A stretch of DNA of 64,000 bases, taken from NCBI GenBank assembly GCA_038318385.1, contig JBBQCD010000015.1:1-64000 (forward strand), written 5' to 3'. Below, one piece after another: positions 38,811 to 48,788 of this stretch (the first letter of the stretch is position 1; every line of letters starts with the position of its first letter). Below the pieces are notes generated by a model. It made no database searches, was not told the DNA's origin, and saw only the letters and a program-made list of their open reading frames with translations. Origin of the DNA: Schlegelella_A sp038318385. Lineage in GTDB: Bacteria; Pseudomonadota; Gammaproteobacteria; Burkholderiales; Burkholderiaceae_C. The translations under genes and the position numbers were made by a program.

Positions 38811-39668
38811 TCAGCAGCTGAAGTCGTTCTCGAGCAGCGGCTGCGTCTTGACGACGCGGTCGAGCGCGAGCAATTGTTCGAGCAGCGCACGCATGTGCTT
38901 CAGCGGCACGGCGTTCGGGCCGTCGCTGAGCGCGTTCGCGGGATCGGGATGCGTCTCCATGAAGACGCCGGCGATGCCGACGGCGATGGCCGCGCGCGCC
39001 AGCACCGGCACGAATTCGCGCTGGCCGCCGGAGGACGTGCCCTGGCCGCCGGGAAGCTGCACCGAGTGCGTCGCATCGAAGACGACCGGCGCGCCGGTCT
39101 CGCGCATGATCGCCAGGCTGCGCATGTCGGACACGAGGTTGTTGTAGCCGAAGCTCGCGCCGCGCTCGCAGGCCATGAAGCGGTCTTCCGCCAGGCCCTG
39201 CTCGCGGGCCGCGGCGCGAGCCTTGTCGATCACGTTCTTCATGTCGTGCGGGGCGAGGAACTGGCCCTTCTTGATGTTCACCGGCCGCCCGCTCTGCGCG
39301 ACGGCGCGGATGAAATCGGTCTGGCGACACAGGAAGGCGGGGGTCTGCAGCACGTCGACGGCCGCGGACACGGCGGCGATCTCGTCGATCGAATGCACGT
39401 CGGTCAGCACTGGCACCTTCAGGTCGCGCCGGACCTTGCCGAGGATCTCGAGGCCCTTGTCCATGCCCGGACCGCGGAAGGAAGTGCCGCTCGATCGGTT
39501 GGCCTTGTCGTAGCTCGACTTGAAGATGAACGGGATGCCGAGCGCGGCGGTCATCTCCTGCAAGCGACCGGCGACCTCGACTTGCAGCGTCTCCGATTCG
39601 ACGACGCAGGGTCCTGCGATCAGGAAGAAGGGCTGCTCGAGACCGACCTCGAAGCCGCACAGCTTCAC
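38811..39668 (-). CDS. kdsA: 3-deoxy-8-phosphooctulonate synthase (Kdo-8-P synthase)
   Basis: A 285-residue enzyme condensing arabinose-5-phosphate with phosphoenolpyruvate for the Kdo of lipopolysaccharide. Signature segments are FKSSYDKANRSSGTSFRGPG, PVNIKKGQFLAPHDMKNV and GASFGYNNLVSDMRSLAIMR. The N-terminal loop reads IAGPCVVES with Cys21, and DATHSVQ and METHPDP supply further ligands. This matches the metal-dependent class rather than the E. coli type, which has Asn at that place. Typical position between pyrG (34 bases) and eno. Confidence 0.96.
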   Translation of the reverse strand: MKLCGFEVGLEQPFFLIAGPCVVESETLQVEVAGRLQEMTAALGIPFIFKSSYDKANRSSGTSFRGPGMDKGLEILGKVRRDLKVPVLTDVHSIDEIAAVSAAVDVLQTPAFLCRQTDFIRAVAQSGRPVNIKKGQFLAPHDMKNVIDKARAAAREQGLAEDRFMACERGASFGYNNLVSDMRSLAIMRETGAPVVFDATHSVQLPGGQGTSSGGQREFVPVLARAAIAVGIAGVFMETHPDPANALSDGPNAVPLKHMRALLEQLLALDRVVKTQPLLENDFSC

Positions 39669-39702
39669 GGCTGCCCCTGCGCGATCCGGCCCGCCGGGCC
39701 GG

Positions 39703-41355
<1,653 letters not shown>

Positions 41356-41449
41356 TGCATGCGACACCTGCTGTTTGCAAATGCCCGGGTGGTAAAGGGT
41401 GATTATAGGCGGGGGGTCCGGGCGACCTGTCGTCGGCGTCGCCGGCGCG

Positions 41450-42295
41450 TCAGCTCGTGGCGGGCGGCGTGGAAAAAACCTCGATCCAGCGCAGGACTTC
41501 GGCCGCGGTATCCGCCGGACGCTCCATCGGGAAGAGGTGCGTGCCCTCGAGCCTGGAGATGCGTCCGTGCGTGAGGCGTCGCGTGGCCTCGAGGCCGACG
41601 CGGCGCACCTCGACCGAGCGCGAACCTTCGATGAAGGCCACGGGGCACTGCAACGGATGGGCGCGCAGCACGCGCGCCAGATGATGCGGCAAGGTGTTGT
41701 AGATCGCGGTCTCGACCGCGCGGTCGAACGCCAGCCGCTGGTCGGGGGTCGCGTGCGACGGTCCCGGCACGGTGCCGCTGGCGATGTAATCGCGCAGCAC
41801 GCCCGGCGCCCAGCCGGCGAACACCGGCTTTTTTGCGAAGTGCTCGAACGCGGCCTCGGCGCTCGGCCACTGCTGGCGCCGGCGGCGGGACACGTGCGCG
41901 GGCGACAGGCGCTCGCCGATGCCGGCGGCCTTGGCCACCTGCAGCGCCCGCGCCTTCCAGCCGGCGAGGATCGGCGAATCGAGCAGGACCACACCTTGCG
42001 CGAGGTCGGGGCGACGTGCGGCGGCGAGAACACTGACATACCCGCCGAGCGAATGGCCCACCAGCCAGGCCGGGCCGCCGACCTCGTGATCGATGAAATG
42101 GAGGAGTTCTTCGCGCAGGTGCGGCCAGTTGCTCGTCACCGGAAATCGCGGATCGTGGCCGAACTTGTCGAGGGCATGGACGGTGAAGCCGGCAGTGCGC
42201 CAGGCCTCGAACAGCTGGCGATAGGTGCCACCGGGAAAACCGTTGGCGTGGGCGAAGACGATGCTGCGCGAGGTCGCGCCGGCGGGTTGCGTCAT
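41450..42295 (-). CDS. Alpha/beta hydrolase
   Basis: A 281-residue alpha/beta hydrolase. The oxyanion segment FAHANGFPGGTYR, nucleophile elbow GHSLGGYVSV (Ser about 97) and catalytic His in LEGTHLFPMERP are present, with an acidic residue after strand 7 (IEGSRSVEVRR). Substrate unknown. It starts two bases after the stop of the proteasome-like peptidase, so the two are almost certainly translated together. Most relatives are small esterases of unclear role. Confidence 0.9.
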   Translation of the reverse strand: MTQPAGATSRSIVFAHANGFPGGTYRQLFEAWRTAGFTVHALDKFGHDPRFPVTSNWPHLREELLHFIDHEVGGPAWLVGHSLGGYVSVLAAARRPDLAQGVVLLDSPILAGWKARALQVAKAAGIGERLSPAHVSRRRRQQWPSAEAAFEHFAKKPVFAGWAPGVLRDYIASGTVPGPSHATPDQRLAFDRAVETAIYNTLPHHLARVLRAHPLQCPVAFIEGSRSVEVRRVGLEATRRLTHGRISRLEGTHLFPMERPADTAAEVLRWIEVFSTPPATS

Positions 42296-42297
42296 CC

Positions 42298-43119
42298 TCA
42301 GACGACCTTCTCGCCGGGGTGGGTGATCTTGCGCATCGGCTCGTAGCGCGACGGCACCAGCAGCGGCGCGGTCGCGGTCGCGGTGCCCCATTCGGGATCG
42401 TCGATCGACTCGAAGACCTGGCGCAGCTTCTCGCCCCAACTGCCGCGAATCATCTGGAAATACGGGTTGCGCTCGTCGATGCAGACGACCTGCTGGGTCT
42501 GGAGCCGGTTGGTCTCGTAGACCACCAGGTCGAGCGGCAGGCCCACGGAGAGGTTCGACTTCAAGGTCGAATCCATCGACACCAGTACGCACTTGGCGGC
42601 CTGGTCGAGCGGCGTCGCCGGTGTCAGCATGCGGTCGAGCACGGGCTTGCCGTACTTCGATTCGCCGATCTGGAAGTAGCAGGTCTCCCGCGTCGCCTCG
42701 ATGAAGTTGCCGGCCGAGTAGACGAGGAAGAGCCGGATGCCCTCGCCGGCGATCTGTCCGCCGAAGATCATCGACGCGTTGAAGTCGAAGCCCGACTTCT
42801 CGAGCGCGGCGCCGTCCTGGTCGAAGACGTGGCGCACCGCGGAGCCCAGCACCCGGGCGGCGTCGAACATGCTGGTCGCGTTCCAGATCGTGATCGGCGG
42901 CCCGTTCGGGTTGTCGATCTCCTCGACCTGGAGGATCTCGCGCACCTGCTGGGAGATCGACAGGTTGCCGGCCGAGAGCATCACCATGAAGCGGTCGCCG
43001 GGGCGCTCGTAGACCATCATCTTGCGGAACGTGCTGATCTGGTCCAGGCCCGCGTTGGTGCGCGAGTCGGACAGGAACACGAGGCCCGCATCGAGCTTGA
43101 CGCCGACGCAATAGGTCAT
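42298..43119 (-). CDS. Proteasome-like peptidase (Anbu/BPH type)
   Basis: A 273-residue member of the Ntn-hydrolase proteasome superfamily. After the initiator Met the mature N-terminus is Thr2 (MTYCVGVKLDAGLVFLSDSR), the expected nucleophile, and Asp19 (SDSRTNAG) and a Lys in TFRKMMVYERPGDRF fit the active site. Family blocks are MLSAGNLSISQQ, SMIFGGQIAGEG and LVSMDSTLKSNLSVGLPLDL. This is the Anbu lineage, an ancestral-beta-subunit-like peptidase usually encoded beside circularly permuted ATP-grasp, alpha-E and transglutaminase genes. Those are here about 29 kb away. Its ATG overlaps the mutS stop as ATGA. Confidence 0.9.
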   Translation of the reverse strand: MTYCVGVKLDAGLVFLSDSRTNAGLDQISTFRKMMVYERPGDRFMVMLSAGNLSISQQVREILQVEEIDNPNGPPITIWNATSMFDAARVLGSAVRHVFDQDGAALEKSGFDFNASMIFGGQIAGEGIRLFLVYSAGNFIEATRETCYFQIGESKYGKPVLDRMLTPATPLDQAAKCVLVSMDSTLKSNLSVGLPLDLVVYETNRLQTQQVVCIDERNPYFQMIRGSWGEKLRQVFESIDDPEWGTATATAPLLVPSRYEPMRKITHPGEKVV

Positions 43120-45791
43120 GACGATTTTCCTTGCAGGGACTTGAGTTCGTAGAGCGCCTCGAGCGCTTCCTTGGGGCTGAGCATATCGGGCTCGAGGCGG
43201 GCGAGCGTTTCCTCGGCGGCGGAGCGCTCGCGGGCGGCGGCCTGAGGGGGCGCCGCGAAGAGGTCGATCTGCGCGCTGGCGGCAGTGCGCTGCGCCTCGA
43301 GCGCCTCGAGCGTCGCCCGCGCCTGGCGCACCAGGGAAGCCGGCATGCCGGCCAGGCGTGCCACCTGCACGCCGTAGCTGCGGCTGGCAGGACCGGCCTC
43401 GATGGCGTGCAGGAAGACGATGTCGTCGCCGCTCTCGGCCGCGCCGACGTGGACGTTGAGGGCGCGTTCGTGTTTCGCCGGAAACTCGGTCAGCTCGAAG
43501 TAGTGCGTTGCGAACAGCGTGAAGGCGCGGTTGCGCTCGTGCAGGTGGTGGGCGATCGCGCCGGCCAGCGCCAGGCCGTCGAAGGTCGACGTGCCGCGAC
43601 CGATCTCGTCCATCAGGACCAGCGAGTGTTCGGTCGCGCCGTGCAGGATCGCCGCGGCTTCGGTCATCTCGACCATGAAGGTCGACTGGGCGTTGGCCAG
43701 GTCGTCGGCCGCGCCGATGCGGGTGTGGATCGCGTCGATCGGGCCGAGCCGACAGGCATCGGCCGGCACGTACGAGCCCATCGCGGCGAGCAGGACGATC
43801 AGCGCGACCTGGCGCATGAAGGTGCTCTTGCCGCCCATGTTCGGACCGGTGATGACGAGCATGCGCCGGGTCGGATCGAGCCGGCAGTCGTTCGGCATGA
43901 AGCGGCCGGTGCCGCCGGCCATCAGGCGTGCCTCGACGACCGGATGGCGGCCGCCGGCGATGTCGATGCAGGGCTCGCGGACGAACTGGGGCCGGCACCA
44001 GTCGAGCGTCGTTGCGCGCTCGGCCAGCGCCCCGAGGACGTCGAGGCTCGCCAGCGCACGCGCCAGCGCGCCGAGCGGCGCAAGTTCGGCCTGGAGCTGG
44101 TCGAGGAGATCCTCGTAGAGCAGCTTCTCGCGCGCCAACGCCCGCTCCTGCGCCGACAGCGCCTTGTCCTCGAAGGCCTTGAGCTCCGGCGTGATGTAGC
44201 GCTCGGCGTTCTTCAGCGTCTGCCGGCGGCGGTAGTCGGCCGGGACCTTCGAGGCCTGGCCTTGCGTCACCTCGATGTAGAAGCCGTGGACCTTGTTGAA
44301 CTGCACGCGCAGGTTGGCGATGCCGGTGCGCGCGCGCTCGGTGGCCTCGAGTTGCAGCAAGAAGGTGTCGCAGTTTTGCATGATGCCGCGCAGCTCGTCG
44401 AGGGCGGCATCGAACCCAGCCGCGATCACGCCGCCGTCGCGCACCAGCGCAGCGGGCTCGACCGCAAGCGTTGCCTCGAGTCGTTGCAAGATGGAGGAGG
44501 GCGGTTCGAGCGCGCCACGCAAGGCGTCGAGCAATTCGGCGGCGCCTGCAGGGACGCCGGCGCGCAGCGCCGGCAGCGCCTGCAGCGTCGCCCGCAATCC
44601 CGCGAGTTCGCGGGGGCGGACCTGGCGCAGCGCCAGCCGCGCGGTGATGCGCTCGACGTCGCTGACGCCGCGCAGCGCCTGGCGAAGCGGCGCGGTGGCG
44701 TCAGTGTCGAGCAGCGCCTCGATGGCGTCGTGGCGCGCCAGGGCCATCCCGCGCTCGCGCAGCGGCCGCGTCAGCCACTGGCGCAGCGTGCGGCTGCCCA
44801 TGCCGGTCGCGCAGCCGTCGAGCAGCGACAGCAGCGTCGGCGCATCCTCGCCGCGGAGCGTCTGCGTCAGCTCGAGATTGCGCTGTGTCGTCGGCGGCAG
44901 GTCGAGAAGGTCCGTGGCGCGCCGCACCTCCAGGCTGCGCACATGCGCCAGCGCCTGACCCTGGGTGTGTTCCGCATAGCTCAGCAGCGCAGCGGCGGCG
45001 GCATGGGCGGCTGGCAGATCCTGGGCGTTGAAGCCGGCGAGGTTGGCCACGCGGAGCTGTTCGCAGAGCTTGCGCGCACCCAGGGCGGCGTCGAACTGCC
45101 AGGCGGGACGCGGCGTGACGGGAGCCCGCCCGGCCTGGGTGGCGGCGGGGATGCGCTCGCGATCGGCCAGCACCTCGGCGGGGGCGAGCCGCGCCAGCCA
45201 GGCCTCGAGCTCGGAGCCGCTGCATTGCGCAAGGCCGAGCTCGCCGCTCGACAGCGCGAGCCACGCCAAGCCGTGCACGCCGCGGACCTCGCTGACGGCG
45301 AGCAAGAGCGCGTCGCGCTTGTCGTCGAGAAGCGCGGTGTCGGTCACCGTGCCCGGCGTGATGACGCGGACGACCTTGCGCTCGACCGGTCCCTTTGCCG
45401 TTGCCACGTCGCCGACCTGCTCGCAGATCGCCACGGCCTCGCCGAGCCGGATCAGCTTGGCGAGGTAGGTCTCGACCGACACCACGGGCACCCCCGCCAT
45501 CACCACCGGCTCGCCGGCACTCGCGCCGCGCTGCGTCAGCGTGACGTCGAGCAGGCGGCTCGCCTTGCGCGCGTCGTCGAAGAACAGCTCGTAGAAGTCG
45601 CCCATCCGATAGAAGACAAGCGTGTCGGCGAAGTCCGCCTTGATGCGCAGGTACTGCTGCATCATCGGCGTGTGGGCGGCGAGCGGGGCGGCCTCTACCG
45701 ACGGATTGCGGGCGGATGTCGGGAATTCCAAGGAGAGGTCTCTCGGCAGCGAGGCAACGGGGGGTCGCACCGGGCGTCGCAAAGGACACAT
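43116..45791 (-). CDS. mutS: DNA mismatch repair protein MutS
   Basis: An 891-residue mismatch recognition ATPase if started at ATG 45791; TTG 45731 (871 residues) is also possible, since homology begins only at HTPMMQQYLRIKADFADTLV. The mismatch-binding Phe-x-Glu motif is in VFYRMGDFYELFFDDA. The ATPase has Walker A GPNMGGKSTFMRQVALIVLL, Walker B LVLMDEIGRGTSTFDG, and ATHYFELTEF. The C-terminus is a MutS tail (SPKEALEALYELKSL). First gene of a long minus-strand run; divergent from the Fic gene. Its stop overlaps the peptidase start. Confidence 0.96.
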   Translation of the reverse strand: MCPLRRPVRPPVASLPRDLSLEFPTSARNPSVEAAPLAAHTPMMQQYLRIKADFADTLVFYRMGDFYELFFDDARKASRLLDVTLTQRGASAGEPVVMAGVPVVSVETYLAKLIRLGEAVAICEQVGDVATAKGPVERKVVRVITPGTVTDTALLDDKRDALLLAVSEVRGVHGLAWLALSSGELGLAQCSGSELEAWLARLAPAEVLADRERIPAATQAGRAPVTPRPAWQFDAALGARKLCEQLRVANLAGFNAQDLPAAHAAAAALLSYAEHTQGQALAHVRSLEVRRATDLLDLPPTTQRNLELTQTLRGEDAPTLLSLLDGCATGMGSRTLRQWLTRPLRERGMALARHDAIEALLDTDATAPLRQALRGVSDVERITARLALRQVRPRELAGLRATLQALPALRAGVPAGAAELLDALRGALEPPSSILQRLEATLAVEPAALVRDGGVIAAGFDAALDELRGIMQNCDTFLLQLEATERARTGIANLRVQFNKVHGFYIEVTQGQASKVPADYRRRQTLKNAERYITPELKAFEDKALSAQERALAREKLLYEDLLDQLQAELAPLGALARALASLDVLGALAERATTLDWCRPQFVREPCIDIAGGRHPVVEARLMAGGTGRFMPNDCRLDPTRRMLVITGPNMGGKSTFMRQVALIVLLAAMGSYVPADACRLGPIDAIHTRIGAADDLANAQSTFMVEMTEAAAILHGATEHSLVLMDEIGRGTSTFDGLALAGAIAHHLHERNRAFTLFATHYFELTEFPAKHERALNVHVGAAESGDDIVFLHAIEAGPASRSYGVQVARLAGMPASLVRQARATLEALEAQRTAASAQIDLFAAPPQAAARERSAAEETLARLEPDMLSPKEALEALYELKSLQGKSS

Positions 45792-45939
45792 TGTCACCGA
45801 CGCGTCGCGCGCTGGCGCTTGGGAGGGTGTCGAGCGACAGACGCACCGAGACCACTTGCGTGCGCAGGCGTGACGATCGGCTTCTTCAAGTCGCCCCGGA
45901 CACCGCAAAATAGCGGGAATTCCTCACTTCAAGGCCTGT

Positions 45940-46863
45940 GTGGCGCAACTTCGGACCAGCCCGGAACCGACGCCGTCGTCGCTGATGGACGACACCCAGT
46001 CTGGAGCGCGGGAATCGTCGTTCAACACGGCCGCCCAGTTCCGCCGCGCATTCGCGCGCTCCGCCGCCATCCTCTCGCTCGAAAGCCTGCAGCCGCCCGC
46101 GGGCTGGGAAGAGGTCCGCGACCAGGTCATCGCCGGTTCCCGCACGATCGGCGACGCGATCGTCGGGGTCACCGGAGAGCGTCGGGGGTTGCCTGACGTA
46201 CCGCGGCCGCGCGCCGTCGGCCTGGACCGCTATGTCGATCCGGTCACGAAGATTGCGTACAACCGGCTCGGACTGCGCCGCCGCTCGGAACTGGCCGCGG
46301 CCGACTACAAGATGACCGATGTCCGGCTTGCGCAGCTGATCCTCGAACCCATCCGCGGCACTTTCGATCTCGACCACCTCGAGCGCTTGCACCGGCACAT
46401 CCATTCCGACCTGTACGACTGGGCGGGCGAGCACCGCACCATCAGCTTCAGCCGCGGCCTGAACGCCGAGCCGGGCTGGAAGGCCCGGTTCGCGCGCGTC
46501 GACGACATCGCCATGGTGGCGGGTTCGATCCGCCACGACCTCGGTATGTGGAACACGTTGAACGGGCTGGCCCACGCCGACTTCCTGGTGCGCCTGACGT
46601 CGATCTACGTCAAGCTGAACTACATGCACCCGTTTCTCAAGGGCAACGGCCGAGCGATCGCCGCCATGCTCACGCAACTGGCGAACGATGCGCGCTACGC
46701 ACTCCACTTCGAGCGCGTCGAGCCTGAAGAGTGGAGCCGCGCGACGGCCTACAGCATGCCGCGAGTGGGCAACGGACCGGACGCGACGAAGCTGATGCGC
46801 GACCTTCGCCCGATCCGCGACGTCTTCGTGCGCATCGCCGTGCCGATGGCAGATCTCGACTGA
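45940..46863 (+). CDS. Fic/DOC family protein with altered Fic motif
   Basis: A 307-residue Fic-domain protein. GTG 45940 is used; ATG 45985 would shorten it by 15 residues. The core is recognisable in ERLHRHIHSDLYDWAGEHRT and in the motif beginning at His230, HPFLKGNGRAIA. The consensus HPFx(D/E)GNGRxxR is broken twice: Lys replaces the acidic Mg-binding residue and Ala replaces the last Arg. Fic proteins transfer AMP or other phosphate groups to proteins, so this one may have changed or lost chemistry. No antitoxin gene or inhibitory-helix motif is evident. It is divergent from mutS and isolated. Confidence 0.88.
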   Translation: MAQLRTSPEPTPSSLMDDTQSGARESSFNTAAQFRRAFARSAAILSLESLQPPAGWEEVRDQVIAGSRTIGDAIVGVTGERRGLPDVPRPRAVGLDRYVDPVTKIAYNRLGLRRRSELAAADYKMTDVRLAQLILEPIRGTFDLDHLERLHRHIHSDLYDWAGEHRTISFSRGLNAEPGWKARFARVDDIAMVAGSIRHDLGMWNTLNGLAHADFLVRLTSIYVKLNYMHPFLKGNGRAIAAMLTQLANDARYALHFERVEPEEWSRATAYSMPRVGNGPDATKLMRDLRPIRDVFVRIAVPMADLD

Positions 46864-46889
46864 TGCCGCGATGACGGGCGTCGGTCACG

Positions 46890-47846
46890 CTACTCGGGTC
46901 GCGGAGCGCGGATGCGGACGGGCGCGCGCTTCGGTGCTGCCACCGGGGAGTCGGGTGCTGGCGCCTCGGTGACCGTTGCCGCCAGTGCGGCTTCCGGTGT
47001 CAGTGGCGCGTTCGCGCTGGACGCGGGGGCATCGGCGGTGGCGACTGAGGTGTGCGGTGCCAGCAGTTGCACGAGCTGGCCGTAGATCTTCGGACTTCCG
47101 GCGACCACTTCGCGCTGGTAGAGGAAGTCCGCTTCGCCGGTGAAATTGCCGACGAGTCCGCCGGCTTCGGTGACGAGCAGGGAGCCGGCCGCGACGTCCC
47201 AGGGGCTCAGGCCGGTCTCGAAGAACCCGTCGGTGTAGCCCGCGGCAACGTAGCACAGGTCGAGGGCCGCGGCGCCTGGGCGGCGCATGCCGGCGCAACT
47301 GCGCATCACCGTCTCCATCATCTTCAGGTAGCGCTGGAAGTCGTCGCCCTTCCTGAAGGGGAATCCCGTGCCGATCAGGGCGTCGGCCATGCGGATGCGC
47401 TTGGACACGCGCAGGCGCTTGTCGTTGAGGAATGCGCCGCGGCCCCTGGAGGCGAAGAACAGGTCGTTGCGCGTCGGGTCGTAGACCACCGCCTGCTGCA
47501 CCTGGCCCTTGAAGGCGAGGGCGATCGAGACCGCGTAGACGGGAAAGCCGTGGATGAAGTTCGTCGTGCCGTCGAGCGGATCGATGATCCAGACGAACTC
47601 GCTGTCCTTCGCGCCGCGCGAGCTGCCGGATTCCTCGGCGAGGATCGAATGTCCCGGATAGGCGCCGAGCAGGGTGTCGATGATGACCGCCTCGGCGGCG
47701 TGATCGACCTCGGTGACGAAGTCGTTGGGCGACTTGGTGTTGACCTTCAGGAGGTCCAGATCGAGCGATGCCCGGTTGATGATCGCCCCGGCGCTGCGCG
47801 CCGCCTTGATGGCGATGTTGAGCATGGGATGGAGTGCTTGCGACAT
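46890..47846 (-). CDS. suhB: Inositol monophosphatase family protein (SuhB)
   Basis: A 318-residue Mg-dependent phosphatase. Conserved segments are NTKSPNDFVTEVDHAAE, ILAEESGSSRG, WIIDPLDGTTNFIHGFPVYA (metal ligands Asp-x-x-Asp-Gly-Thr), and SPWDVAAGSLLVTEAGG. SuhB also acts in rRNA transcription antitermination in E. coli. The C-terminus carries an extra Ala/Pro-rich tail of about 50 residues that is not part of the enzyme fold. Divergent from trmJ across a 140-base spacer, the usual beta/gammaproteobacterial arrangement. Start ATG 47846; ATG 47825 (MLNIAIKAARSAG) is a plausible alternative. Confidence 0.94.
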   Translation of the reverse strand: MSQALHPMLNIAIKAARSAGAIINRASLDLDLLKVNTKSPNDFVTEVDHAAEAVIIDTLLGAYPGHSILAEESGSSRGAKDSEFVWIIDPLDGTTNFIHGFPVYAVSIALAFKGQVQQAVVYDPTRNDLFFASRGRGAFLNDKRLRVSKRIRMADALIGTGFPFRKGDDFQRYLKMMETVMRSCAGMRRPGAAALDLCYVAAGYTDGFFETGLSPWDVAAGSLLVTEAGGLVGNFTGEADFLYQREVVAGSPKIYGQLVQLLAPHTSVATADAPASSANAPLTPEAALAATVTEAPAPDSPVAAPKRAPVRIRAPRPE

Positions 47847-47986
47847 GGTGCAATGGCCGAGGGCGATCGACGGTGGGAAAGAGCAGGCACCGCGCGCAAC
47901 GCGGTTGAGGCGCCGCGCGAGGCAAGGAGGCGGCGGCCGCGCGAGCGCGCCGTGCGGATAATCGAATTTTACTTGGGGACCGCGCG

Positions 47987-48760
47987 ATGCCAGCGGACGC
48001 CGCCACCCGCTTCGTCCTGATCGGCGCCAGCCACCCCGGCAACGTCGGCGCCGCAGCGCGGGCGATGAAGGTCATGGGCTTCACCGACTTGGTGCTGGTC
48101 GCGCCCCGTCATGCGGACGTGACCACCCGGCCGGAAGCCGTGGCGATGGCCAGCGGTGCGACCGACGTGCTCGAGTCGGCGCGGGTGGTGGCGACGCTCG
48201 CCGAAGCCCTCGATGGCGTGACATTCGCCTGCGCGACGGCAATGACACCGCGCGATTTTGGACCGCCGACCCATGCGCCTCGCGAGCTGTTTGCCACGCT
48301 GGCGGGGCAGGCCCATCACGTGGCCTTCGTCTTCGGTTCGGAGCGCCACGGCATGAGCAACGACGACGTCTACCGATGTCATGCCTGTCTCAGCATTCCG
48401 ACCCTGCCGGCCTACGGCTCCCTCAACCTGGCGCAGGCACTGCAATTGATCGCCTACGACTGGCGCGAAGCGATCGGGGGTTTCGCGGTGGTCGCGCGCA
48501 CTGTCGATGCAACGCTTGCCGACGCCACTGCGGTGCAGGGCGTCGTCGACCACTGGGAGCAGGCCCTGCAGCACGTGGGCTTTCTCGATCCAACGACCCC
48601 CCGCAAGCTGATGGCGCGGCTTCATCGCCTCGCCCATCGGGCCCGGTTGACGGTCGAAGAGGTCCAGATCCTGCGAGGCGTCGCCCGTGCCGTAGACGTC
48701 TGCGCGACCCCACCGGCAGGTCCCGCGAAGCCCGAGGCAGGAAAATCCTCCGCCCGCTAA
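47987..48760 (+). CDS. trmJ: tRNA (cytidine/uridine-2'-O)-methyltransferase TrmJ
   Basis: A 257-residue SPOUT methyltransferase that 2'-O-methylates position 32 of tRNAs. Knot motifs: RFVLIGASHPGNVGAAARAM, then VAFVFGSERHGMSNDDVYRC, and the C-terminal SAM loop LPAYGSLNLAQALQLIAYDW. The remaining helical C-terminus (DPTTPRKLMARLHRLAHRAR) is the TrmJ dimerisation extension. Followed by cysE after 28 bases containing a palindrome. Confidence 0.95.
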   Translation: MPADAATRFVLIGASHPGNVGAAARAMKVMGFTDLVLVAPRHADVTTRPEAVAMASGATDVLESARVVATLAEALDGVTFACATAMTPRDFGPPTHAPRELFATLAGQAHHVAFVFGSERHGMSNDDVYRCHACLSIPTLPAYGSLNLAQALQLIAYDWREAIGGFAVVARTVDATLADATAVQGVVDHWEQALQHVGFLDPTTPRKLMARLHRLAHRARLTVEEVQILRGVARAVDVCATPPAGPAKPEAGKSSAR

Positions 48761-48776
48761 ACTGACTCATCAGTTT
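48759..48776. promoter_or_regulatory. Palindrome between trmJ and cysE
   Basis: AAACTGA (48759-48765) and TCAGTTT (48770-48776) are perfect 7-base reverse complements around CTCA, overlapping the trmJ stop and ending 12 bases before cysE. It could be an operator or a short transcript hairpin; the A/T flanks give it a weak terminator look on both strands. Confidence 0.45.
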
Positions 48777-48788
48777 CCGGGTCATCTC

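Noticed and set aside
43131..46196. About 1021-codon plus-strand frame antisense to mutS
   Set aside because: Composition is Arg/Gly/Ala-rich and without domains; mutS on the other strand is unambiguous.
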